In this document: in pieces, positions 8,097-17,535 of the stretch | How the letters are laid out: each line of letters opens with the position of its first letter | Position numbering within the stretch: the first letter of the stretch is position 1 | Origin: Bacteroidia bacterium | GTDB lineage: Bacteria; Bacteroidota; Bacteroidia; 2-12-FULL-35-15 | Length of the DNA stretch: 64,000 bases | Reading direction: 5' to 3' | NCBI GenBank assembly: GCA_030654175.1 | Contig: JAURXZ010000008.1 | Span: 51,426 to 115,425 of the forward strand | Translations under genes and position numbers: made by a program | The notes under the pieces: generated by a model | Database searches by the model: none | Told to the model about the DNA's origin: nothing | Seen by the model: the letters and a program-made list of their open reading frames with translations, nothing else

Positions 8097-9455
8097 TTAT
8101 TTGCTCACAAGCATCTTCCTGTATTCATCTTTGATCTTATCAAATTCAGCTATGATCTGTTCCCGTTCAGTAATAAGGTTGGAAATGAAAACACTTTTTT
8201 TGTAAAACAACAGCATTAGCACCCATTTGGTCCGCATTTTATTTACAGTATGAAAGTACCAATAGGCAAATAAACCGCTCAGGGGAAGGCTTAATCCATA
8301 TGTAATGGTGAGCCACCGGATGTGGGTAAGTTTCCATACTAAAATAATTTGTGTGGAATAAAATATCAGAAAAGTAAACATTCCCCCCACCATGCTGATC
8401 GCTCCTCTAAACTCAATTGATTTACTCACTTTGTATGCAATACGTCCGGGAATAATGAAGGGTAAATAATTATTTACTAATCCGTAAATATAAATTGGAA
8501 ACCCTAAAATAAGTATAAATAAAGCTTTCAAATTACTGCGAACAAAGGACTTGCTCTTTTGGCTTCGCACAATATCCGTATCTGTTAATCCTAACTTATT
8601 TATATTATTTAAATATTCCTGCACCCTTAAGCGTATCTTCTCTACACGTTCCGGATTGTGTTGCAGATAATGATTTACGGTTTCGATAATATTTTTGGTC
8701 ATTATAAAATCAGCATCCTTGTCTTTTTTACTGATTCCCAACTCTTTCGAAAGCTTGTATTTGTAAAGTGTTTCAATGTTTTTTACTAATTCATCTGTTT
8801 TATCATCTTCAATGGCAATTATTAAATTTTCAAGTCGTTTACGAATTTCTTCCGTTAAATTTTCAGCTCCTTGAAATTCATCTCTGGTATAATCTTCTTT
8901 AAAATCAGCAACTGAAATAGGCTTTCCAATATTTATAAATAGGTCGCGATTGAATTTATGAGGGTTGGCATAGTTTAATCCAATGGTAATAATATGCACT
9001 CCAAGCTCAAAATTGTTTTGTGCTTCGGCTCCTAAAGCAATTCGTGCAGCCCCTGTTTTTATTTGTCTTAATTTACGTTCAGTGATACTAGTGCCTTCCG
9101 GGAACATTAATAGCGCACCACCTTTTTCTAAATGTTCAAAACACTTGATAAAAACATCTTTATTTTTATTCATCAATGAAGGGTCATCTTTTTGGCGATA
9201 GATGGGAATCACATTGAATTTGGGCAAAAGCCATGCAGCGATCTTATTTTTAAATAATACCCCTTTGCCTAAAAAAAACACCTTTCTATTGAGCATGGTG
9301 GCCACAACAATAGGATCCATAAAAGTGCTTGGATGGTTTACCAATACCATAATTGGGCCCTTATCAGGGATCAGTTCTTTGTTCCGGATAGTGATGGAAC
9401 GAAAAAATACACGTACCGTAATTTGCATTACTATTTTCAGAAAGGAGTAGAGCAT
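8097..9455 (-). CDS. PlsC-like 1-acylglycerol-3-phosphate acyltransferase with C-terminal membrane part
   Basis: 452 residues from the ATG at 9455; the frame is open up to 9503, but the preceding 16 residues are atypical and the inner ATG follows an A-rich stretch. The acyltransferase domain has the HX4D motif as NHPSTFMD (residues 41-48 from this start) and the FPEGTSITE block about 75 residues later. These are the catalytic and glycerophosphate-binding signatures of PlsC-type enzymes that form phosphatidic acid at the inner membrane. The C-terminal 200 residues are unusual for plain PlsC: a charged helical region, then about four hydrophobic segments (for example ALFILILGFPIYIYGLV). The family is common in Bacteroidota; substrate range is unknown. 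Confidence 0.87.
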   Translation of the reverse strand: MLYSFLKIVMQITVRVFFRSITIRNKELIPDKGPIMVLVNHPSTFMDPIVVATMLNRKVFFLGKGVLFKNKIAAWLLPKFNVIPIYRQKDDPSLMNKNKDVFIKCFEHLEKGGALLMFPEGTSITERKLRQIKTGAARIALGAEAQNNFELGVHIITIGLNYANPHKFNRDLFINIGKPISVADFKEDYTRDEFQGAENLTEEIRKRLENLIIAIEDDKTDELVKNIETLYKYKLSKELGISKKDKDADFIMTKNIIETVNHYLQHNPERVEKIRLRVQEYLNNINKLGLTDTDIVRSQKSKSFVRSNLKALFILILGFPIYIYGLVNNYLPFIIPGRIAYKVSKSIEFRGAISMVGGMFTFLIFYSTQIILVWKLTHIRWLTITYGLSLPLSGLFAYWYFHTVNKMRTKWVLMLLFYKKSVFISNLITEREQIIAEFDKIKDEYRKMLVSK

Positions 9456-9529
9456 TGTTTGAATTTTGATGGAAATATAATCAAATTTAATTGTTAATAA
9501 CACATAGATTTTACCGGTGATTATAAATG

Positions 9530-9550
9530 TTTGTTTCTATTAGAAACAAA
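9530..9550. promoter_or_regulatory. Perfect 9-bp inverted repeat between divergent plsC-like gene and metK
   Basis: TTTGTTTCT, a 3-nt ATT spacer, then AGAAACAAA. It lies 75 bp after the acyltransferase start (reading outwards) and 64 bp before the metK ATG. A TATTTTAG sequence at 9576-9583 could be the -7 element of metK, with TTTC at 9554-9557 as a weak -33 element. The palindrome would then lie just upstream of the promoter, as an operator might. Confidence 0.45.
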
Positions 9551-9613
9551 AAATTTCATATTGATTAAATAATTGTATTTTAGCGCCCATAAAATTTAAA
9601 AACTAAACATACA

Positions 9614-10867
9614 ATGCCATACTTATTTACATCCGAATCGGTGTCAGAAGGACACCCAGACAAAGTAGCTGATCAGATCTCTGACGCTTTAATCGATAAC
9701 TTTTTAGCGTTTGATCCGGAATCAAAAGTTGCTTGCGAAACATTAGTAACCACCGGACAAGTAATACTTGCAGGTGAAGTAAAATCAAAAGCATATTTGG
9801 ATGTACAAACTATTGCTCGTGATGTGATCAAAAAAATTGGTTACACAAAAAGTGAATATATGTTCGAAGCAAATTCATGTGGTGTGCTTTCCGCAATCCA
9901 CGAACAATCTGCTGATATTAATCAGGGAGTTGATAAAAAGAAAAAAGAAGAACAGGGTGCAGGTGACCAGGGGATGATGTTTGGTTATGCAACCAACGAA
10001 ACTGAAGATTATATGCCGTTAGCATTGGATCTTGCACACAAAGTATTAATTGAATTAGCTGTATTGCGCAGAGAAGACAAACAAATTAAATATTTGCGTC
10101 CGGATGCAAAATCTCAAGTTACATTAGAATACGATGATAATAATGTCCCTGTACGTATTGATGCTATTGTAGTTTCAACACAACATGATGATTTTGATTC
10201 AGAAGCGAAAATGTTAGCTAAGATCAAAAGTGATATTATTGCTATTTTAATTCCACGCGTAAAAGCAAAATATAAAAAATTCGCTCATTTGTTTAACGAC
10301 AAGATCAAATACCATATTAACCCTACAGGTAAATTTGTAATTGGTGGTCCTCACGGTGACACAGGTCTTACTGGTCGTAAAATCATTGTAGACACCTATG
10401 GTGGAAAAGGTGCTCATGGTGGTGGTGCATTCTCCGGTAAAGATCCTTCAAAAGTGGATCGTTCTGCTGCTTATGCTACACGTCACATTGCTAAAAATCT
10501 AGTTGCTGCAGGTGTTTGTTCTGAAGTATTAGTGCAGGTGTCATATGCAATCGGTGTTGCAAAACCAATGGGTATTTATGTAAATACATATGGTACTGCA
10601 AAAGTTAAAATGAATGACGGACAAATTTCAAAATTAGTTGAAAGTGTTTTTGATATGCGTCCATACTTTATCGAACAACGTTTAAAATTACGTAATCCTA
10701 TTTATAGCGAAACCGCTGCTTACGGGCACATGGGACGTAAAAATGAAGTGGTAACTAAAACTTTCAGAACACCTGATGGTAAAGAAAAGAAAGTAAAAGT
10801 TGAATTATTTACTTGGGAAAAATTAGATTATGTTGCTAAAGTAAAAGCTGCTTTCAAAATAAAATAA
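9614..10867 (+). CDS. metK: S-adenosylmethionine synthase
   Basis: 417 residues. MetK makes SAM from methionine and ATP in the cytoplasm. The N-terminal block [19 protein letters not shown] (about 7-25) holds the ATP-binding His and metal-binding Asp. [15 protein letters not shown] near 117-131 and the glycine-rich [20 protein letters not shown] loop near 263-282 are the other diagnostic blocks. The ordering of the three repeated domains is normal. There is an insertion around 95-115 (a Lys/Glu-rich stretch) that Bacteroidota MetK proteins share. I saw no SAM riboswitch upstream, only a short palindrome. The gene ends in a strong terminator, so it is monocistronic. Confidence 0.97.
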   Translation: MPYLFTSESVSEGHPDKVADQISDALIDNFLAFDPESKVACETLVTTGQVILAGEVKSKAYLDVQTIARDVIKKIGYTKSEYMFEANSCGVLSAIHEQSADINQGVDKKKKEEQGAGDQGMMFGYATNETEDYMPLALDLAHKVLIELAVLRREDKQIKYLRPDAKSQVTLEYDDNNVPVRIDAIVVSTQHDDFDSEAKMLAKIKSDIIAILIPRVKAKYKKFAHLFNDKIKYHINPTGKFVIGGPHGDTGLTGRKIIVDTYGGKGAHGGGAFSGKDPSKVDRSAAYATRHIAKNLVAAGVCSEVLVQVSYAIGVAKPMGIYVNTYGTAKVKMNDGQISKLVESVFDMRPYFIEQRLKLRNPIYSETAAYGHMGRKNEVVTKTFRTPDGKEKKVKVELFTWEKLDYVAKVKAAFKIK

Positions 10868-10885
10868 TTATTTTTTTCGAGATGT

Positions 10886-10925
10886 AAAAAGCTCCTTCTG
10901 CATTACTGCAGGAGGAGCTTTTTTG
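10886..10925 (+). terminator. Rho-independent terminator of metK
   Basis: A GC-containing stem (AAAGCTCCT.CTGCA paired with TGCAG.AGGAGCTTT, loop TTAC) is followed by a T-run. It begins 19 bp after the metK stop codon. Confidence 0.9.
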
Positions 10926-11079
10926 CTTTTCGTGTTAGTTTAATTGGTTGGCTTACGTTTGAAAATGTGGGGAAAAATTTAAAATTTTATGCTGGACCGT
11001 TTTTTTAATTGAAATTATAGAGATAAATATTAAAAGTATGCCCGAGAAAGAAATTGGCAAATAATAGTAATAGTCAACT

Positions 11080-12024
11080 ATGAAAGATATAATTGAGCAA
11101 TTTATTGTGCAATACCAAAGTGAATTTGATTACTATTCTCAAACTTCGAAAATTTGTGCACATCAATTAGAGAACAAATTGGAATCAAGTGGTATAAGGG
11201 CAATGATAACCTTTAGGGCTAAAAGGGCCGATAGGTTGGAGGACAAATTGAGAAAACGAAACCCGGAAAAGAAGTATAAAACATTCGAAGATATTTACAA
11301 AGACATAGTTGATCTTGCTGGCGTTAGAATTGCCTTTTATTTTCCTCAGGACATCCAAGAGATAGACAAGATTATTCTTAACCAATTTCATATATTAAAA
11401 TCAAAAGAATTCCCTAAGATTGGTGACCAAGGTTATAGAAAAACCTTCATTGGCTATAAAGCAAAGCACTACAGAATAAATTTAGATCCCCAAAAGTTAA
11501 TTGCTAACGAAAAAAAGTTTTCTCAGGCATTAATTGAGATCCAGGTAGCCTCAATACTAATGCATAGCTGGGCTGAAGTTGAGCACGATTTAGTATACAA
11601 ACCATTAAGTGGTGATTTGTCTGAGGATGAACTAGCTATTTTGGACGAATTAAATGGCTTGGTATTAACCGGAGAAATTGCGCTGGATGGACTTCAAAGG
11701 GCATTTAGAAGAAGAATGGTAAATGAAGATAATCAATTCGATAATCATTTTGAGCTGGCCGCTTACATTTATCAGGTGATCAAATCCGACAAACAAAAAA
11801 GTGTATTTGAAAATGTGATTGGAAATGTTGATGTCCTTTACAGTTTTATTCAAGCAATAAACTTTAATTGTCGTAATAAGATTAAAAAATATGTTTCTAA
11901 GGTCGTTCTTAGCCCAAAACAAGAACCCATTTCCGATCAGATCATTAACCTTGTTTTAATGGAACACCCTGAGTTTAATACTGATTTTGATAAGGTCAAG
12001 ATAAAGTTTATTTCCCAAAAATAA
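11080..12024 (+). CDS. Stand-alone RelA/SpoT synthetase-domain protein
   Basis: 314 residues with no HD hydrolase, TGS or ACT domain. The N-terminal two thirds match the RelA_SpoT nucleotidyltransferase fold: RAKRADRLEDKLRKR (about 47-61, basic substrate-binding helix), DLAGVRIAFYF (about 77-87), FIGYKAKHYRI (about 122-132, in place of the usual GYRSIH), and IEIQVASILMHSWAEVEHDL (about 150-169). In the last block the Glu and Gln are kept but the usual R-T following them is A-S. The C-terminal 100 residues are helical and unrecognised. It may be a small alarmone synthetase, a toxic SAS or a related nucleotidyltransferase. A full-length RelA/SpoT enzyme is encoded at 23-25 kb. No antitoxin-like neighbour is visible. 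Confidence 0.8.
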   Translation: MKDIIEQFIVQYQSEFDYYSQTSKICAHQLENKLESSGIRAMITFRAKRADRLEDKLRKRNPEKKYKTFEDIYKDIVDLAGVRIAFYFPQDIQEIDKIILNQFHILKSKEFPKIGDQGYRKTFIGYKAKHYRINLDPQKLIANEKKFSQALIEIQVASILMHSWAEVEHDLVYKPLSGDLSEDELAILDELNGLVLTGEIALDGLQRAFRRRMVNEDNQFDNHFELAAYIYQVIKSDKQKSVFENVIGNVDVLYSFIQAINFNCRNKIKKYVSKVVLSPKQEPISDQIINLVLMEHPEFNTDFDKVKIKFISQK

Positions 12025-12197
12025 AATAGTCGAAATTGGCGGAAGAGCTAATATTTTTAAGGTTATAGTTTGAAATTATCTGTTTGATTCATCTTTTACA
12101 AAGCAAATTGAGCCATTAAAGAGTGATTTTAATCAAGAAAGACCTTCGTTTAGCTTTTTGTCCATTAATTGCCAAAAATAGTCTAAATTTACACAAA

Positions 12198-12276
12198 ACT
12201 TTAGGGGTGCCACAATACCGGCTGAGATAATACCCTCATACCTGATGCAGTTAATGCTGCCGTAGGAAAAAGAAGA
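12198..12276 (+). ncRNA. TPP (thiamine pyrophosphate) riboswitch
   Basis: The conserved THI-box elements occur in order: AGGGGTGCC (12203-12211), CCGGCTGAGA (12218-12227), TACCCTC.TACCTGATGCAG (12231-12250), TTAATGCTGCCGTAGGAA (12251-12268). It precedes a seven-gene thiamine operon. Downstream, CATTCCT (12293-12299) can pair with AGGAATG (12318-12324), which contains the thiS start codon. AGGAA at the 3' side of the aptamer (12264-12268) could compete for the same TTCCT. This suggests translational control, as expected for TPP switches of Gram-negative bacteria; the switching model is inference. Confidence 0.93.
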
Positions 12277-12321
12277 TACTCTGTCCATAGAGCATTCCTG
12301 AAGTTTCAAAACAGTATAGGA

Positions 12322-12525
12322 ATGGAAATTAAACTCAACAACCAAATTAAAATTTTTCCGGATCGATGCAATATTCAACAATTGCTTGATGAGGTTATTC
12401 CCGAAAAACAAAAAGGCATTGCTGTTGCTTTAAACAGTTCTGTGATTGCGAAAATTAATTGGCAAAATCAATTTTTAAAACAAAATGATGAAGTGCTTAT
12501 CATTAAAGCTACGCAAGGTGGGTAA
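12322..12525 (+). CDS. thiS: Sulfur carrier protein ThiS
   Basis: 67 residues, the usual size. It has the ubiquitin-like beta-grasp pattern and ends in the obligatory Gly-Gly (ATQGG), which is adenylated and then thiocarboxylated to deliver sulfur to ThiG for thiazole formation. It is the first gene of the thiamine operon, 46 bp after the TPP aptamer. Its start codon falls inside a possible sequestering stem. No ThiF/MoeB adenylating enzyme is encoded in this operon, so that activity must come from elsewhere in the genome. Confidence 0.93.
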   Translation: MEIKLNNQIKIFPDRCNIQQLLDEVIPEKQKGIAVALNSSVIAKINWQNQFLKQNDEVLIIKATQGG

Positions 12526-12547
12526 CTAATAATATTCAATATTTTAA

Positions 12548-14440
<1,893 letters not shown>

Positions 14441-14449
14441 TTTTAATTT

Positions 14450-14552
14450 GGGCGTTCCCTTTCTTAAACAAGAAAGGGCCGGGCTTTACGCTTCAATCTT
14501 TGCTTCCGCTAATTAGCGGAAGCAAAGGATTTACGCTGCAATCCCTAACGCA
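14450..14552 (+). repeat. GGGCGTT/AACGC dispersed structured repeat, copy B
   Basis: A 103-bp copy inside the thiamine operon, 9 bp after the thiC stop. Hairpin 1 is almost identical to copy A, but hairpin 2 is much longer (TTTGCTTCCGCTAATTAGCG GAAGCAAA, an extended stem), followed by GGATTTACGCTGCAATCCC and TAACGC. Because it lies within the transcribed operon, it would be present in the mRNA, where it could stabilise or partly stop transcripts. Confidence 0.85.
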
Positions 14553-14564
14553 ACATTACAGTTC

Positions 14565-14597
14565 AGACCTGACTGGTTTTCAAAACTTATCAGGTCT
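14565..14597. repeat. Short AGACCTGA...TCAGGTCT palindrome
   Basis: AGACCTGA (14565-14572) and TCAGGTCT (14590-14597) enclose a second small palindrome GTTTTCAAAAC. It resembles a diverged form of the CTGACAGGGTTT-type palindromes at 17.4 kb. It follows copy B directly in the thiC-tenI gap. Confidence 0.6.
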
Positions 14598-14643
14598 ACT
14601 TTAAAAATGATAGAAAAATGTCCATCTAAAAGTAATATTTAAA

Positions 14644-15252
14644 ATGGTAATTATTATTTCTAATCCAACTGCTATTACTGATGAGCAAACAATCATCAAA
14701 CAATTGTTTGATGAAGGATTAGAAGTTTTTCATGTCAGAAAAAAAGAATTTTCTGAAAATGAAATGCGAACATTTATTGAACAAATTCCAGAAAAATATT
14801 TTAATAGAATTGTTCTTCATTCACATTATAATCTGGTCGAAGAATATAAATTAAAAGGAGTTCATGTTCCTATTGGTTTTATGAATGATAATTCAAACGG
14901 AACATTGAGCATTTCTTTTCATTTACTTGAGGAAATTGAAAAATGTGATAAAAATTTTGATTATGGTTTTATAAGTCCTGTGTTTGATAGTCTTTCCAAA
15001 GACGGATATAAAAGCAGTTTTAATTTTTCTGAACTGAAAACGTATTTGGTGAATAGAAAAGTCCTGAACAATGGAACCGGAAATGGCCTTCTTATTGCAC
15101 TTGGTGGAATAGATGAAGATAAAATTGAGAAAGTAAAAGAATTAGGCTTTTCAGGAATAGCGCTGTTAGGAGCAATTTGGCAAAGTGAAAATCCTGTAGA
15201 AGAATTTAAAAGAATAAAAGGAAAATGGCTGAAGAAGGAACTTATGTATTGA
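14644..15252 (+). CDS. ThiE/TenI-like protein, probable thiazole tautomerase (TenI type)
   Basis: 202 residues, a TIM-barrel ThiE/TenI fold: VFHVRKK (about 29-35), LHSHY (58-62), GVHVPIG, SISFHLLEEIEK, DYGFISPVFDSLSKDGY, and ALGGI near 155. It lacks two catalytic hallmarks that the true ThiE at 15970-16611 keeps: the VNDN segment and the T-x-TK phosphate/Lys block. It keeps a His in SFHLLEEI that aligns with the catalytic His of Bacillus TenI (SVHSLEEA), which isomerises the thiazole product of ThiG. I therefore infer a TenI-type role rather than thiamine phosphate synthase. It overlaps thiD by 28 bp. Confidence 0.8.
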   Translation: MVIIISNPTAITDEQTIIKQLFDEGLEVFHVRKKEFSENEMRTFIEQIPEKYFNRIVLHSHYNLVEEYKLKGVHVPIGFMNDNSNGTLSISFHLLEEIEKCDKNFDYGFISPVFDSLSKDGYKSSFNFSELKTYLVNRKVLNNGTGNGLLIALGGIDEDKIEKVKELGFSGIALLGAIWQSENPVEEFKRIKGKWLKKELMY

Positions 15253-15977
15253 GCATTGCCGGCTTTGATCCAAGCGGAGGAGCCGGTATTCTTGCCGACA
15301 TAAAAACATTTGAAGCAAACAAAGTATGTGGAATGGGGGCTGTAAGTGCACTCACTTTCCAGAACGATACTGAATTTGATAGTTTAAAGTGGATTGAAAC
15401 AGACGAGATAGTAAAACAAGTTTTAGTATTAAAACGGAAATTTGATTTTACGGTCATCAAAATCGGATTGATCAAAGACTTGGAAACATTGGAAAACGTA
15501 ATCTCAAATTGCCAAGATCCAACATCCAAGATTCAATTCGTGTGGGATCCGATTATAAAAGCAAGTGCAGGTTTTGAGTTTCATGAAAATTTTGAAAAAG
15601 AAAAACTATTTTCTGTTCTGAATAATTGTTTCCTGATCACACCCAATACCGATGAAATAAAATTTTTGACCCGAATTGAAAGTCCGATGAAAGCCGCAGA
15701 AGAATTATCTAAGTATTGTAATGTGCTTCTGAAAGGCGGTCACAACAAAGAAGAGCCGGGTGTAGATTATTTATTTATGAAAAACAAAATTGAGAAAATT
15801 GAGCCGACTGAAAAAAATATTTTTTCTAAACATGGCTCAGGGTGTGTATTGTCTTCTGCAATTGCCGCTAATCTTGCATTAGGAAACGATTTGATCACTT
15901 CTTGCAGAAATGCAAAAGCGTATGTGGAACAATTTTTATCCAGCAGTTCGTCATTATTAGGAGTTCATCATGTATAG
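15225..15977 (+). CDS. thiD: Hydroxymethylpyrimidine/phosphomethylpyrimidine kinase
   Basis: 250 residues, ribokinase-like fold. ThiD phosphorylates HMP-P to HMP-PP, the substrate for ThiE. The N-terminal LSIAGFDPSGGAGILADIKT block (about 9-28) is diagnostic for substrate and anion binding. VWDPIIKASAG, LITPNTDEIKFL and the C-terminal HGSGCVLSSAIAA block with the catalytic-type GSGC are all present. The start at 15225 lies inside the tenI-like gene (28-bp overlap), and the end overlaps thiE by 8 bp, which points to translational coupling within the operon. Confidence 0.95.
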   Translation: MAEEGTYVLSIAGFDPSGGAGILADIKTFEANKVCGMGAVSALTFQNDTEFDSLKWIETDEIVKQVLVLKRKFDFTVIKIGLIKDLETLENVISNCQDPTSKIQFVWDPIIKASAGFEFHENFEKEKLFSVLNNCFLITPNTDEIKFLTRIESPMKAAEELSKYCNVLLKGGHNKEEPGVDYLFMKNKIEKIEPTEKNIFSKHGSGCVLSSAIAANLALGNDLITSCRNAKAYVEQFLSSSSSLLGVHHV

Positions 15978-16611
15978 TAAACTGCAATACATATCACAAG
16001 GTTCCACAGCTAAAGAGCAATTGGAAAATATTCAAAGCACACTTGATGCAGGATGCAAATGGGTTCAATTGCGATTTAAAAATGCGGATGAAAAAGAATT
16101 TTCTTCTGTTGCTGAACAGGTGAAAAATATTTGTAAAAATTATAATGCAGTGTTTATTGTAAATGACAATGTGGAATTAGCTAAAAAAATTGATGCGGAT
16201 GGTGTTCATCTTGGATTGCAGGATATGTCGGTTCTGCAAGCCCGGACTATTTTAAGAGAAAATAAAATAATCGGTGGCACTGCTAACACATTAACTGATG
16301 TATTAACTCGTATTGATGAAAGGTGTGATTATATTGGTTTAGGGCCTTTTCGATTTACTTCAACAAAAACAAATTTAAGCCCCGTGCTGGGTTTGCATGG
16401 TTATAAAGATATCATGACGGAGGTTTTAAAAAATAAAATTCACATTCCGATCTATGCAATTGGTGGAATATTGATTGAGGATGTTGCACCATTAATAAAT
16501 ACAGGTGTATACGGAATTGCTGTTTCCGGAACGATTACAAACCATTCAAACAAAAAAGGATTATTACAAACATTTAATATGTTGTTACATGAAAAAATTA
16601 ATAATTGCTAA
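15970..16611 (+). CDS. thiE: Thiamine phosphate synthase
   Basis: 213 residues. ThiE joins HMP-PP and thiazole phosphate to give thiamine phosphate. Catalytic blocks are complete: [11 protein letters not shown] (about 36-46), [21 protein letters not shown] (about 60-80), [15 protein letters not shown] (about 118-132) with the pyrophosphate-binding T-x-T-K, and [10 protein letters not shown]. This contrasts with the tenI-like paralogue two genes upstream. Overlaps on both sides (8 bp with thiD, 23 bp with thiG) suggest coupled translation. Confidence 0.94.
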   Translation: MYSKLQYISQGSTAKEQLENIQSTLDAGCKWVQLRFKNADEKEFSSVAEQVKNICKNYNAVFIVNDNVELAKKIDADGVHLGLQDMSVLQARTILRENKIIGGTANTLTDVLTRIDERCDYIGLGPFRFTSTKTNLSPVLGLHGYKDIMTEVLKNKIHIPIYAIGGILIEDVAPLINTGVYGIAVSGTITNHSNKKGLLQTFNMLLHEKINNC

Positions 16612-17356
16612 TAAGGAATTTCAATCGCGTCTTTTTTTAGGGACCGGGAAATTCGGTTCTGCAAAGCTTATGGAAGAAGCTGTTCTCGCTTCCGGTTCAG
16701 AATTGGTAACAGTTGCATTGAAACGTGTAGATTTTGAAACTGATACCGACCTTTTGTTAACGCATCTGCAACATGCACACATAAATTTGTTACCCAATAC
16801 TTCCGGTGCACGTAATGCCAAAGAGGCTGTATTTGCTGCACAACTATCTCGTGAAGCTTTAGAAACAAATTGGTTGAAATTAGAAATTCATCCCGACCCG
16901 AGATATTTAATGCCTGATGCAATCGAGACATTAAAAGCTACCGAAGAGTTGGCTAAACTTGGTTTTATAGTGTTACCCTACATTCATGCCGATCCTGTAT
17001 TGTGCAAACGATTAGAAGATGTAGGAACAGCCGCTGTAATGCCACTTGGTTCTCCAATTGGAAGTAATAAGGGATTAAAAACAATTGATTTTTTAGAAAT
17101 TATTATTGAGCAAAGTAGAGTGCCTGTTATTATCGATGCAGGAATTGGTGCTCCATCTGATGCTGCAAAAGCAATGGAATTGGGTGCTGATGCAGTATTG
17201 GTAAATACAGCAATAGCAGTAGCAGGAAACCCTGTTGAAATGGCGAGAGCTTTTAAAATGGCTGTTGAAGCAGGGAGATTGGCGTATGAATCAAAATTGG
17301 GAACAATCAGAAATAGGGCAGAAGCAAGCAGTCCGCTTACTGCATTTTTGGATTAA
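16589..17356 (+). CDS. thiG: Thiazole synthase
   Basis: 255 residues from the ATG at 16589. The frame is open further upstream to 16505, but those 28 residues overlap thiE strongly and do not match ThiG, which begins with the [20 protein letters not shown] block. ThiG builds the thiazole phosphate ring from dehydroglycine, DXP and the ThiS thiocarboxylate. The Schiff-base Lys lies in [10 protein letters not shown] (about residue 46). [32 protein letters not shown] and [20 protein letters not shown] are standard blocks. It is intact. Confidence 0.95.
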   Translation: MKKLIIANKEFQSRLFLGTGKFGSAKLMEEAVLASGSELVTVALKRVDFETDTDLLLTHLQHAHINLLPNTSGARNAKEAVFAAQLSREALETNWLKLEIHPDPRYLMPDAIETLKATEELAKLGFIVLPYIHADPVLCKRLEDVGTAAVMPLGSPIGSNKGLKTIDFLEIIIEQSRVPVIIDAGIGAPSDAAKAMELGADAVLVNTAIAVAGNPVEMARAFKMAVEAGRLAYESKLGTIRNRAEASSPLTAFLD

Positions 17357-17395
17357 CGAATTGTTAAAGTTTGTTCGTTGTTTTAAAGGGGAGCC

Positions 17396-17492
17396 TCTGA
17401 CAGGGTTTTAAACCCTGTTAGAGTTTAGGGTGCAACAATAATACGACCATGCAGTCCGTAAACCCTAACAGGGTTCAAAACCCTGTCAGGGT
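17396..17492. repeat. Inverted pair of CTGACAGGGTTT palindromes inside the thi operon
   Basis: The left unit (17396-17430) reads TCTGACAGGGTTTTAAACCC then TGTTAGAGTTTAGGG; the right unit (about 17459-17492) is its inverted near-copy, reading CCCTAACAGGGTTCAAAACC then CTGTCAGGG. Each unit is itself a hairpin and together they form a larger stem of about 31 bp with few mismatches and a spacer of roughly 30 nt. This head-to-head arrangement is like a BIME made of two REP sequences. It lies between thiG and thiH. Confidence 0.75.
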
Positions 17493-17535
17493 ATGCAATT
17501 ATTAATTTTTTTAATAAAATTGAATAATCAAAAAA

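Noticed and set aside
9530..9600. SAM riboswitch upstream of metK
   Set aside because: The region is about 110 bp with one short palindrome and none of the SAM-I or SAM-II core elements I could find.
12133..12411. A 92-residue minus-strand reading frame upstream of thiC
   Set aside because: It runs antisense through the TPP aptamer and thiS; the codons follow RNA structure, not a protein.
16505..16588. Longer N-terminus for thiG
   Set aside because: The 28 extra residues overlap thiE coding sequence and do not resemble ThiG, which begins at the Met of [11 protein letters not shown].
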